Positions 16,036 to 23,689 of a DNA stretch of 28,152 nt are shown piece by piece. Every line of letters begins with the position of its first letter. Within the stretch, counting starts at the first letter, position 1. A model generated the notes under the pieces. The model was given only the letters and a program-made list of their open reading frames with translations, did no database searches and was not told the DNA's origin. Both the position numbers and the translations under genes were made by a program. The stretch is from Pseudomonadota bacterium. GTDB taxonomy: Bacteria; Pseudomonadota; Gammaproteobacteria; Burkholderiales; Burkholderiaceae_B. Location of the stretch: positions 1 through 28,152 of the forward strand of contig JAEZGR010000218.1 in NCBI GenBank assembly GCA_023437255.1, given 5' to 3'.

Positions 16036-16896
16036 ATGTTTCCAGAAATCATTCCGCCCCGCGAATTGCGGGCGCCCATCGATGCCTTTGTCGGCAATAT
16101 CGTCAATGAATACTCCGGACTGCTGCGAGCGCTGACACAGCCGCTGCTCGATCTGCTGGTCTGGATGGACGCGCTGCTGCGCGAATCTCCGTGGTGGCTG
16201 GTGATCCTGGCCGTGGCCGTCCTGGCCTGGCTGGCGAGCCGCCGTATTGTGTTGCCCCTGGTGGTCACGGCCCTCATGCTCATGCTGGGTGTTCTCGGCC
16301 TGTGGGACGCCTCGATGCAGACGCTCTCAATCATGATCGTGGCCGTCATTCTTTCTGTGCTGATCGGGGTGCCGATCGGCATCCTCATGGCCAGCTTCAA
16401 CTGGCTGCGCAGCCTCATGCTGCCCGTGCTCGATGTCATGCAGACGATGCCGAGCTTCGTCTATCTCATTCCGGTGGTCATGCTCTTCAACCTGGGCAAG
16501 GTCGCCGCCATCATCGCCACCGTGGTGTACGCCGTGCCGCCGGTGATCCGGCTCACCGATCTGGGCATCCGGCTGGTCGATTCCGAAGTGCTCGAGGCCT
16601 CGCGGGCGTTCGGGGCGAACCGTGTCAAACAGTTGTTCGGTGTGCAGCTGCCGCTGGCGCTGCCCAACATCATGGCCGGCATCAACCAGACCACCATGAT
16701 GGCGCTGGCCATGGTGGTGATCGCCTCGATGATCGGGGTGCGGGGTCTGGGTTATGAGGTGCTGCAAGGCATCAACCGCCTGCAGGTGGGGCGCGGGTTG
16801 CTGGCCGGCCTGGGCATCGTGATTCTTGCGATCGTGTTCGACCGCATCACCCAGGCGCTGGGCAGGCGCTATCAGCATCAGAACAAGGACTCCTGA
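16036..16896 (+). CDS. proW: Glycine betaine/proline-type ABC transporter permease
   Basis: The 286-residue integral membrane protein forms the translocation path of the importer. It has a hydrophilic N-terminal tail of about 50 residues, then hydrophobic segments starting near residues 53, 72, 98, 130, 157, 217 and 258. The EAA loop that contacts the ATPase reads EASRAFGANRVKQLFGVQLP (187-206). The start ATG at 16036 has AGGG 7 nt upstream. The stop is 1 nt before the ATPase start, so the two are translationally coupled. The sequence QTMPSFVYLIPVVMLF is typical of ProW/OpuAB permeases. Confidence 0.92.
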   Translation: MFPEIIPPRELRAPIDAFVGNIVNEYSGLLRALTQPLLDLLVWMDALLRESPWWLVILAVAVLAWLASRRIVLPLVVTALMLMLGVLGLWDASMQTLSIMIVAVILSVLIGVPIGILMASFNWLRSLMLPVLDVMQTMPSFVYLIPVVMLFNLGKVAAIIATVVYAVPPVIRLTDLGIRLVDSEVLEASRAFGANRVKQLFGVQLPLALPNIMAGINQTTMMALAMVVIASMIGVRGLGYEVLQGINRLQVGRGLLAGLGIVILAIVFDRITQALGRRYQHQNKDS

Positions 16897-16897
16897 A

Positions 16898-18175
16898 ATG
16901 GCCAAGATAGAAGTCAGCAACATCTACAAGATATTCGGCCCCCGGCCGCAGCGCTGGCTCGATGAGGCACGGGCTGGCATCAGTCGCGAGGAGCTGCTGG
17001 CGCGCAGCGGCCATACGCTGGGTCTGCGCGACATATCCCTGTCGATCGAGGAAGGCAGCATCTACGTGATCATGGGCCTGTCGGGTTCGGGCAAGTCCAC
17101 GCTGATCCGCCACTTCAACCGCCTGATCGAGCCCACCGCGGGCCATATCCGTGTGGACGACGTCGACGTCATGTCGCTGCGCAACCGTGAGCTCGAACGC
17201 TTCCGCCAACAGAAGATGAGCATGGTGTTCCAGCGCTTTGGCCTGTTTCCGCACCGCTGTGTGCTCGACAACGTGGCCTACGGCCTCAAGGTTCAGGGCA
17301 TCGGCCGCAAGGAACGCGAACAGCGCGCGCAGCACTGGCTCGAACAGGTCGGGCTCGAAGGTTATGGCCGGCAGTATCCGCATCAGCTTTCAGGGGGCAT
17401 GCAGCAGCGGGTGGGGCTGGCTCGTGCACTGGCCACTGATGCCGAGATCCTGCTCATGGACGAGGCCTTTTCGGCGCTCGATCCGCTGATCCGCCGCGAG
17501 ATGCAGGATCAGCTGCTGCAGCTGCAGTCGCAGCTGAACAAGACCATCGTGTTCATCACCCACGACCTGGACGAGGCCCTGCGCCTGGGCAATCGCATCG
17601 CCATTCTCAAGGGTGGCGAACTGGTGCAGGAAGGCACACCCGAGGACATTCTGCTGGCGCCGGCCGATGACTACGTGCAGGCCTTCTTGCAGGATGTGAA
17701 CCGCAGCAAGGTGCTGAACGCCGCCCACGCATGCAATGCCCCTCGGTTTTCGCCCACCACCCGTTCGCGCCCCGCGCACGTGGTGGAACGGATGGCTCAG
17801 CAGGGATTACGGTTTGCGCCCGTGCTCGACGGCAAGCGACTGTATGGCGTGATCACGCGCGATTCGGCAGAGCGGGCTCTGCAGGAGGGCGTGCGCGACA
17901 TCTCGCGCCATGTCGAGGCCATGGCCTCGGTGCCCGCCAGCGCCGGGCTTGATGAGGTGTTGGGCCGCATGCTGCACAGTACCGCCCCGCTGGCGGTCAC
18001 CGATGAGAACGACGAGTTCGTGGGCGTGCTGTCGCGTCGCAAGGTGGTGGAACTGATCCGCCCGACGTTGCCGCAGGAAGAGGGCGGGACGGTCGCGGCC
18101 GATTCCGCACCGGCCGGGCAGGCCGCATTGGCCGAAGAATCAGACCGGCCCGCCGCGCAGCGCAGTGCCGCCTAG
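16898..18175 (+). CDS. proV: Glycine betaine/proline-type ABC transporter ATPase with CBS domains
   Basis: The 425-residue cytoplasmic ATPase energises the importer. Walker A is GLSGSGKST (60-68), the Q-loop region is [12 protein letters not shown], the signature is LSGGMQQR (164-171), Walker B is ILLMDEA (184-190), and the switch His is in FITHDLDEA. Residues about 288-390 form a tandem CBS module, the part that in OpuA-type ATPases senses ionic strength or cyclic di-AMP. A Glu/Ala-rich tail follows. AAGGA precedes the ATG. The final TAG overlaps the stop of the convergent MATE gene. Gene order binding protein, permease, ATPase is the reverse of E. coli proVWX and like choXWV of rhizobia. 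Confidence 0.93.
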   Translation: MAKIEVSNIYKIFGPRPQRWLDEARAGISREELLARSGHTLGLRDISLSIEEGSIYVIMGLSGSGKSTLIRHFNRLIEPTAGHIRVDDVDVMSLRNRELERFRQQKMSMVFQRFGLFPHRCVLDNVAYGLKVQGIGRKEREQRAQHWLEQVGLEGYGRQYPHQLSGGMQQRVGLARALATDAEILLMDEAFSALDPLIRREMQDQLLQLQSQLNKTIVFITHDLDEALRLGNRIAILKGGELVQEGTPEDILLAPADDYVQAFLQDVNRSKVLNAAHACNAPRFSPTTRSRPAHVVERMAQQGLRFAPVLDGKRLYGVITRDSAERALQEGVRDISRHVEAMASVPASAGLDEVLGRMLHSTAPLAVTDENDEFVGVLSRRKVVELIRPTLPQEEGGTVAADSAPAGQAALAEESDRPAAQRSAA

Positions 18176-19593
18176 TGAGTCGCTTCGCCCAGGTTGCGGG
18201 CGTAGCGGCGCACCACATAGGCATACCAGCAGAACAGGAGCAGGGCCGACAGTAACAGCCCCACTGTCGACATGATCCACATGGTGGGCGTGCCCGACGG
18301 CGCGCCCGGCATGAAGTACCCGATCGGCTCGGCCAGCGCTCCGCTGGCGGGCCCGAAGCCCAGCCACCAGCCACCCAGCAGCCCCACGCCGGTCAGTGCC
18401 ACGATCTGCATGAAGAGCGGCGCCACCGCCACCTTGTAGGCTCGCAGCAGATAGGTCGCAATGCATTGCAACGCGTCGCCCACGTGGAAGAAGGGCAGCA
18501 GCGTGAGCAGCAGGATCGCCATTGCGCGAACCTGGGGCTCATCGGTGTAAAGGCGCAGAATCGGGTCGCGGCCCAGCACGATGACCAGCGCCGTGAGCAG
18601 GGCACCGACAACCACCAGCGTGATGCCGGCACGGCCGTTCAGGCGTGCGCGGGGCAGGTCGCAGGCACCGATGGCCTGCGCGGTGAGCGAGGCCGTGGCG
18701 ATGCCCAGCGCCATGGGCACCATGTAGCAGAGGGCCGCCAGGTTGGCCATGATCTGGTGGGCGCCGGTCACGAACATGCCGTCACGCGCGGCGAGCAAGG
18801 CCATGAAGGTGAATGCGGCCACCTCGATCAGATAGGAGCCACCCATGGGAATGCCCAGGCGCAGCAGCTCCGCCTGGTCGCGCAGACGGGGGCGGCCCAG
18901 CCGGGGGCTGAAACGCCGGTACCAGGGGTTGTGCAGCACGGTCCAGAGCCCGGCGGCCAGCATGAGCCAGGACACGAAGGCGGTCGACAGGCCCGCGCCC
19001 GTGGCGCCCAGGGCGGGCAGGCCCAGATGACCGAACATGAACAGCCAGTTGAAGAACAGCTTGAAGAAGATGGCCGCCACGTTGATGATCATGACCGTGC
19101 GGGGTCGCGAAACGGCGGTGGCCAGCGCATAGATGCTGCGAAATGCGAGCGCCGCCGGCAGCGCACAGGCCAGCGCCAGCAGGTAATGCCGCACACCATC
19201 GCGGACGGCCGGTTCGATGTCGCCCGACACCCTCAGCCATAGATCCGGCGCCAACAGAAAGCCGCAACCGACCACGCACAGGCCGACCGAGAGCCAGACA
19301 CCCTGGCCCCAGACACGGCCAACTTCGGCGAGGCGGCCTGCACCGAAATGCTGCGCAAGAATCGGAATGAGGGCGTGCACCACGCCCATGAGCCCCACGA
19401 AAACGGTAATGTAGATGGAGGTGGCCAGGGCCATGATCTGCAGATCGAGCGCGCCGGCATGACCGCCCATGGCGGTGTCGATCACCCCGAAAGCGACCCC
19501 CGCCCACGATGCGATCAGTACCGGCCAGGCTTGCTGTGCGATCTCTTTCATGCGCTCGCTCAGGCGATGCCCGGTGGCCGGGGCTGAATGCAT
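18172..19593 (-). CDS. MATE-family multidrug/metabolite antiporter
   Basis: The 473-residue protein has the twelve-helix layout of the MATE family (NorM type), which exports cationic or other small molecules using a Na+ or H+ gradient. The N-terminal region AQQAWPVLIASWAGVAFGVIDTAMGGH carries the family pattern of a Pro in helix 1 followed by an Asp-Thr-x-Met-x-Gly motif. The second repeat begins with LLRLGIPMGGSYLIEVAAF, the equivalent position in the second half. Its ATG shares one base with the stop of the upstream glycosyltransferase gene (TGATG), so translation is coupled. This suggests a shared envelope role rather than generic drug efflux, but the substrate is unknown. The stop TAG overlaps that of proV on the other strand. 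Confidence 0.88.
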   Translation of the reverse strand: MHSAPATGHRLSERMKEIAQQAWPVLIASWAGVAFGVIDTAMGGHAGALDLQIMALATSIYITVFVGLMGVVHALIPILAQHFGAGRLAEVGRVWGQGVWLSVGLCVVGCGFLLAPDLWLRVSGDIEPAVRDGVRHYLLALACALPAALAFRSIYALATAVSRPRTVMIINVAAIFFKLFFNWLFMFGHLGLPALGATGAGLSTAFVSWLMLAAGLWTVLHNPWYRRFSPRLGRPRLRDQAELLRLGIPMGGSYLIEVAAFTFMALLAARDGMFVTGAHQIMANLAALCYMVPMALGIATASLTAQAIGACDLPRARLNGRAGITLVVVGALLTALVIVLGRDPILRLYTDEPQVRAMAILLLTLLPFFHVGDALQCIATYLLRAYKVAVAPLFMQIVALTGVGLLGGWWLGFGPASGALAEPIGYFMPGAPSGTPTMWIMSTVGLLLSALLLFCWYAYVVRRYARNLGEATH

Positions 19594-21338
19594 CAGCGCG
19601 ACACCCTCAACAGCCGGAACAGTTCATCGCGGTCGGCGCCGCGGCGGCCCTGCCAAAGCACCGTGGCCGAGTCGGAGTAGGCGGCATAGCCCTCGCGGAC
19701 GGCCTGCTGCGTGGTCTGCTGCAGAATCAGCGTGCAGGCCGAGTCGTAGCTGAAGTCGATATCTTCGAACACCAGAAACGAGGCGCGCTGGCCGGTACCC
19801 ACTGCCAGGGCGCGTACGCATTCGCCGGGCCTGCTGTGATCGCGCAGCGCAGTGGCCAGCTGGGCCGAAACCACACGGTAGCTGCGCACGTAATCGAGCA
19901 CGGGCATCCACAGCGTGACCAGCAGCAGCCAGGTCGTGATCAGCCCCCCGGCCGACAGCACGGTGCCACGCCACAGCGCCGCCGGCTTGTTGTGCAGGCG
20001 CCAGCGCACGAGGGCCACCCATGCCAGGGTGCCCACCAGCGCAATGAACACGGACGGCCAGGAAATGATGATGTCGTAGCCGCGTGTCAGGCGCGTGATG
20101 TTGTGATGGATTTGCTGGGGCCAGCCCGTATGCAGGGCAAACCAGCCCAGCCAGACGGTGGCGGCCGTCAGCGAAAAACACATCACTGCAAACCAGTCGA
20201 GCGAATTGACCACTGCCCGGCGCAGCGTGGGCAGCGCGAAGGCGGCCAGCACGGCGGCAGGAACGGCCATCAGTGCGTACTCGGGCTCAAAGACGTCGGC
20301 CAGAAAGCACATCACGATCAGTGGCCAGACCATGAACATGAACGGCACCCAGATGTGCGGTGCGGCAATCCAGGCACGCCAGTTCCACAGGGCCAGCAGC
20401 GCAAAGGGCCAGGTCGGCCAGATGAACCAGGGCAGGTCGCGCAGCAGGCTGAAGAGCACCTCGCGCTCGGGCAGGGTGAACGACTGGCTGTTCCACAACC
20501 ACCAGGTCTGCGCCCAGTAGGGGCTATGCATTTTCAGGGGCACCCACCAGGCCAGCCCGATGGCCAACGCGATGACGGCGCTCAGACCGAGCCAGGCGCG
20601 GCGCGGCCAGAGGGCACCGCGCGGGTGAAAGGCAAACAGCGCAGCCAGGATCACGGGCAGGGCGCCGATCCAGCCCCGGGTCAGGAAGGCGGCGCCCAGG
20701 GCGAGGCCCAGCGTGACTGACCCCGAAAGCGGCCGGTCGATCGTGCGGGCCACGGCATAGAAGGCCAGCGCCTGGAAGGCGATGAGGGCCGGCACTTCGG
20801 ATGTTTCGTGCATCCGCCATACGATGCCCACCGTTGCGAGCAGCAGCAGGACGGCTGCATCGGCGATCATGCGCCCATAATCATTGACACTGGGCTCGCC
20901 GCCAAAGGGCAGTTCGAGGGGTTGCGGTTCGGGCCGCCTGCCAAGCAAATAGCTGCCGTACCACACCGAGGCGATGAGGATGCTGAACCAGAGCAGGTTG
21001 GGCAGCCGTGAAGCGATGATGGCGCCGTCGTGGGCCGGCACGAAGAAGTCGAAGATGGGAGCGAACAGCCAGATGGCCAGTGCGCCCACCCAGGTGACCA
21101 GGGGCCCGTCTTGTGCATGAGCGAGCACGCCGATCTGCGGGGCGAGCAGGGCCGTGCCGTCGGGTTGCGACAGCGCGCTGACCATGGTGGCCAGGCCGAC
21201 GACGTCATCGGTCTTCCAGGGGTCGCGGAAGAACAGGCCCGACAGTATGTACAGGCCGCTGATCAGCAGCAGGAAAGGCCTGGAGAGCTTGACGGTAGCC
21301 GTTTCGGTGAGGCGGGCCGGAGTGGAACGCGAATCCAT
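19593..21338 (-). CDS. GT-C-type (family 39/ArnT-like) membrane glycosyltransferase
   Basis: The 581-residue polytopic membrane protein resembles PMT/ArnT-type GT-C enzymes, which use polyprenyl-phosphate sugars on the periplasmic side. After a first hydrophobic segment (FLLLISGLYILSGLF) comes FRDPWKTDDVVGLATM. This corresponds to the first periplasmic loop, where the catalytic acidic pair Asp-Asp or Asp-Glu sits in the family. SRLPNLLWFSILIAS, FLTRGWIGALPVIL and DLPWFIWPTWPFALLALWNW match later loops and helices. The last 120 residues form a soluble periplasmic domain. The start MDSRSTPARL (ATG 21338) is used because longer forms cross the -10 element at 21384-21379. Acceptor and sugar are unknown; lipid A or another surface glycolipid is possible. 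Confidence 0.8.
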   Translation of the reverse strand: MDSRSTPARLTETATVKLSRPFLLLISGLYILSGLFFRDPWKTDDVVGLATMVSALSQPDGTALLAPQIGVLAHAQDGPLVTWVGALAIWLFAPIFDFFVPAHDGAIIASRLPNLLWFSILIASVWYGSYLLGRRPEPQPLELPFGGEPSVNDYGRMIADAAVLLLLATVGIVWRMHETSEVPALIAFQALAFYAVARTIDRPLSGSVTLGLALGAAFLTRGWIGALPVILAALFAFHPRGALWPRRAWLGLSAVIALAIGLAWWVPLKMHSPYWAQTWWLWNSQSFTLPEREVLFSLLRDLPWFIWPTWPFALLALWNWRAWIAAPHIWVPFMFMVWPLIVMCFLADVFEPEYALMAVPAAVLAAFALPTLRRAVVNSLDWFAVMCFSLTAATVWLGWFALHTGWPQQIHHNITRLTRGYDIIISWPSVFIALVGTLAWVALVRWRLHNKPAALWRGTVLSAGGLITTWLLLVTLWMPVLDYVRSYRVVSAQLATALRDHSRPGECVRALAVGTGQRASFLVFEDIDFSYDSACTLILQQTTQQAVREGYAAYSDSATVLWQGRRGADRDELFRLLRVSR

Positions 21339-21344
21339 CTTGTA

Positions 21345-21384
21345 TGGGTGGAGTGATGCAGAGGAGGACCGGCCACCCATTATA
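21345..21384 (-). promoter_or_regulatory. Probable promoter -10 and leader stem of the glycosyltransferase-MATE operon
   Basis: A perfect TATAAT is at 21384-21379 on the minus strand, 41 nt before the ATG; no clear -35 is visible. In the leader GGGTGG (21378-21373 region) can pair with CCACCC (21350-21345). No good Shine-Dalgarno sequence precedes the ATG. Confidence 0.45.
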
Positions 21385-21460
21385 GGCAGGGAAGCCGATT
21401 GGATCGCAGCATTGCGAAAACACCGACGCGCGGGCGCGCACGGGGGCAAGCGCACGGCGC

Positions 21461-21485
21461 AAAAAAGGCAGCCCGAGGCTGCCTT
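21461..21485 (-). terminator. Intrinsic terminator of rpmE2
   Basis: On the minus strand AAGGCAGCC and GGCTGCCTT form a perfect 9-bp stem with a 3-nt loop, followed by a run of six T (partly in the stem end). It lies 25 nt after the final stop codon of the L31 reading frame. Confidence 0.9.
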
Positions 21486-21509
21486 CTTGCGTATACCGCC
21501 TGGGCGATA

Positions 21510-21773
21510 TTACGAGGCGTTGCGCGTACCCACCGTGCGGGCGAAACGAGCGCGGAACTTCTCGACGCGGCCGGTTTCGACGATGCGGGTCTGGGCGCCC
21601 GTGTAGAAGGGGTGCGATTCAGACGTTACGTCGCACTTGAAGAGCGGGTAGGTCTGGCCTTCGTGTTCGATGGTTTCACGGGTGTTGACCGTGGAACGGG
21701 TGATGAACTAGGTACCCGTTTGCTGATCCAGGAATACCACTTCACGGTATTCGGGGTGGATGCCTTCTTTCAT
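21510..21773 (-). pseudogene. rpmE2: 50S ribosomal protein L31 type B, interrupted by an in-frame amber codon
   Basis: The frame from ATG 21773 to TAA 21512-21510 has the full length of type-B L31 (87 codons before the stop). It begins MKEGIHPEYREVVFLDQQTG and continues after the break with [17 protein letters not shown], then [20 protein letters not shown] and [19 protein letters not shown]. Codon 22 (21710-21708) is TAG where relatives normally have a lysine after Thr-Gly-Asn/Thr. One base (AAG to TAG) explains it. Everything else looks intact: AGGA 6 nt before the ATG, a good promoter, a terminator, and no other frameshift. No in-frame start exists after the break. It is either a recent null mutation, a sequencing error, or a gene read through by amber suppression. 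TAG is used as a normal stop by several neighbours, so codon reassignment is unlikely. Confidence 0.88.
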
Positions 21774-21890
21774 GTCGATTCCTGTAGGGGTAATTGGGTC
21801 GCCAACTACTGCGTTTTCAGTCCTGCTTCTTGGCTTTTTGTGCCAGATTTCGCCGACAACCAGCAGTCACGTATCCTTGGATAACCAGCA

Positions 21891-21919
21891 ATTTTATCTT
21901 GCGGTTTTCCGATTTACAA
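21891..21919 (-). promoter_or_regulatory. Sigma-70-type promoter of rpmE2
   Basis: On the minus strand TTGTAA (21919-21914) and TAAAAT (21896-21891) are separated by exactly 17 nt. The -35 hexamer includes the TAA stop codon of the upstream Bug receptor gene. The leader to the L31 ATG would be about 110 nt; I see no known ribosomal-protein leader motif in it. Confidence 0.6.
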
Positions 21920-22888
21920 GGGGGCAATGTTTGCTTCCTTGATCACCTTGCCCCATTTGGCATGGCTGCGCTCGACGACATCGGCGAAATCCTGGGGTGT
22001 GCCGGGCCAGCCTTCCACGTATTGCTTGGCGAACTGCTCCTTGATTTCGTCGGAGTTCAGGGCCTCAACCAGCGCACCGTTCAGCTTTTCCAGCACGTCG
22101 GCGGGAATGCCGGCGGGTCCGACCACGCCCCACCAGAGCTCGCTGCCCGTGTCGGCATAGCCCTTGATGCCCGCTTCGTCCATGGTGGGCACATCGGGCA
22201 GGAAGGGAGAGCGCTCGGGGCTGGTCACGGCGATCGGACGCAATGCGCCGGTCTGGAAGTGGCCCATGGTCGTGTTCAGGGTGTCGAACATGAAAGTGAT
22301 GTTGTCGCCCAACAGATCGGTGAGAGCCGGCGCGCTGCCACGGTAGGGAACGTGCGTGAGCGGAGCGTTGGTCAGCACGCGCAGAAGCTCTCCCGAGAGG
22401 TGGTTCGACGAGCCGTTGCCCGCAGAACCGAAAGTCACGTTGACCTTCGGGTCGGCCGCCATGGTGACCAGATCGGACGGCGTCTTGACGGTCGAATCCT
22501 TGTTCACGATCAACACGTTGGTGTATTTGCCCAGGCGTCCGACGGGCGTGAAGTCCTTGTTGGGGTCATACGGCGCGGGCTGGTTGATGTGCGTGGCGAT
22601 GGCTTGTGTGCCCACGCTGGCAATACCGATCGTGTAGCCGTCGGGTTTGGAACGGGCAATCTGCCCGATGCCCAGCGTGCCGCCCGCGCCTGCCTTGTTT
22701 TCCACGACGATGGGCACGCCGAGGATATCCGACATTTTCTTGGCAACCGGGCGCGAAACGACGTCCATGGGGCCGCCGGCGGCAAAGGGAACGATCCAGG
22801 TGATGGGACGTTCCGGCCAGGCGGCGTGGGCGGACAGGGAGGTGGACAGCAGGCCGGCAACGAGGGCGGTGCGGATGAGGGTCTTCAT
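21914..22888 (-). CDS. Bug-type periplasmic receptor (tripartite tricarboxylate transporter family)
   Basis: The 324-residue precursor has a Sec signal peptide (MKTLIRTALVAGLLSTSLSA, cleavage after His-Ala at residue 22) and the Bug/TctC start WPERPITWIVPFAAGGPMDV. VVENKAGAGGTLGIG, SKPDGYTIGI and VTFGSAGNGSSNHLSGELL are the usual ligand-loop motifs of this family, which binds carboxylates and related small molecules. No TctA or TctB partner is present, so it is an orphan receptor, the common situation in Bordetella relatives. It lies 32 nt after the crotonase gene on the same strand and is probably co-transcribed with it and the CoA-transferase. This suggests the bound molecule is, or feeds into, the carboxylate handled by those enzymes (inference). 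The start at 22888 has GGAG 11 nt upstream. Confidence 0.9.
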   Translation of the reverse strand: MKTLIRTALVAGLLSTSLSAHAAWPERPITWIVPFAAGGPMDVVSRPVAKKMSDILGVPIVVENKAGAGGTLGIGQIARSKPDGYTIGIASVGTQAIATHINQPAPYDPNKDFTPVGRLGKYTNVLIVNKDSTVKTPSDLVTMAADPKVNVTFGSAGNGSSNHLSGELLRVLTNAPLTHVPYRGSAPALTDLLGDNITFMFDTLNTTMGHFQTGALRPIAVTSPERSPFLPDVPTMDEAGIKGYADTGSELWWGVVGPAGIPADVLEKLNGALVEALNSDEIKEQFAKQYVEGWPGTPQDFADVVERSHAKWGKVIKEANIAPL

Positions 22889-22920
22889 GGTACGGTTTGC
22901 TCCGTGATTTCTGGGGATAT

Positions 22921-23679
22921 TCAAGCTTTGGAAAATGCTTTTCTTGCGGCCAGGGCTTCTTCGCTCTGGTTGCACAACAGCGCCTGATCCACGTCCATGA
23001 ACGTGGCGACGTGGTTCAGCGCGTTGGCATAGGCGTTCACGCTCTGCTTCGTCATGCGGGTGACCGCGACCGGATTCTCGGCAACGGTGGCGGCGAGCGC
23101 TTGTGCAAGAGAAAGCGCCTGGCCGGGTTCGGAAAGCCAGTCGGCCAGCCCCCAGTCGAATGCCGTCGCCGCGTCCATGCGTTCATTGGTGAGAATGATG
23201 CGCTTGGCGCGTGCCGGGCCGACGAGGTTGACGAGGCGGGGCACGGTATGCCAGCCCAGCGGTATGCCGATGCGTGCTTCCGGCACGAGCAGGAAGGCGC
23301 TGTTCGACATGACACGCCAGTCACAGGCCAGGGTCAGCGCGATGCCCCCGCCGACGTTGAAGCCTTCGACGGCTGCGATGGTGAGCTGGGGCACTTCTTC
23401 CCATGCCTTGCACATGCGCGAGCCCCACAACGCAACGTGACGACGTTCCGCCAGGCTGCGGTCGGCGATCTCCCAGCGCGCCGGGTCCTTCAGATCTACA
23501 CCGGCCGAGAAGGCGGCGTCGGAGCCGGTCAGTACGACGCATGCGGTTTCAGGGTCGTCGCGCAGCTGCTCGGCGACTTCGGTGAGCCGCTGCATGGCTT
23601 CCAGCGAAAAGGCGTTGCGGCGCTCGCCGCGGTCGTAGCGGACGGTGACGACGCCGTCCTTTCTGTCGATAGTGATCAT
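22921..23679 (-). CDS. Enoyl-CoA hydratase/isomerase (crotonase) family protein
   Basis: The 252-residue protein has the crotonase fold: RRNAFSLEAMQRL (20-32), the first oxyanion-hole segment FSAGVDL (57-63), the second VEGFNVGGGIAL (104-115), then CDWRVMSNSAF and VPEARIGIPLG (132-142). Of the two catalytic glutamates of true enoyl-CoA hydratases, the first (after GGG-x) is replaced by Ala114, while the second is kept as Glu134. The enzyme is therefore more likely an isomerase, hydrolase or other variant than a classical hydratase. It starts 10 nt after the CoA-transferase gene, within one operon under the divergent IclR regulator. Its substrate is presumably the CoA ester made by that transferase (inference). 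Confidence 0.9.
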   Translation of the reverse strand: MITIDRKDGVVTVRYDRGERRNAFSLEAMQRLTEVAEQLRDDPETACVVLTGSDAAFSAGVDLKDPARWEIADRSLAERRHVALWGSRMCKAWEEVPQLTIAAVEGFNVGGGIALTLACDWRVMSNSAFLLVPEARIGIPLGWHTVPRLVNLVGPARAKRIILTNERMDAATAFDWGLADWLSEPGQALSLAQALAATVAENPVAVTRMTKQSVNAYANALNHVATFMDVDQALLCNQSEEALAARKAFSKA

Positions 23680-23689
23680 GGTGGGGCCG

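Noticed and set aside
19509..20720. A 403-codon plus-strand open frame opposite the glycosyltransferase
   Set aside because: It is a Gln/Gly/His-rich shadow frame; the opposite strand encodes a polytopic membrane protein with a clear start and coupling.
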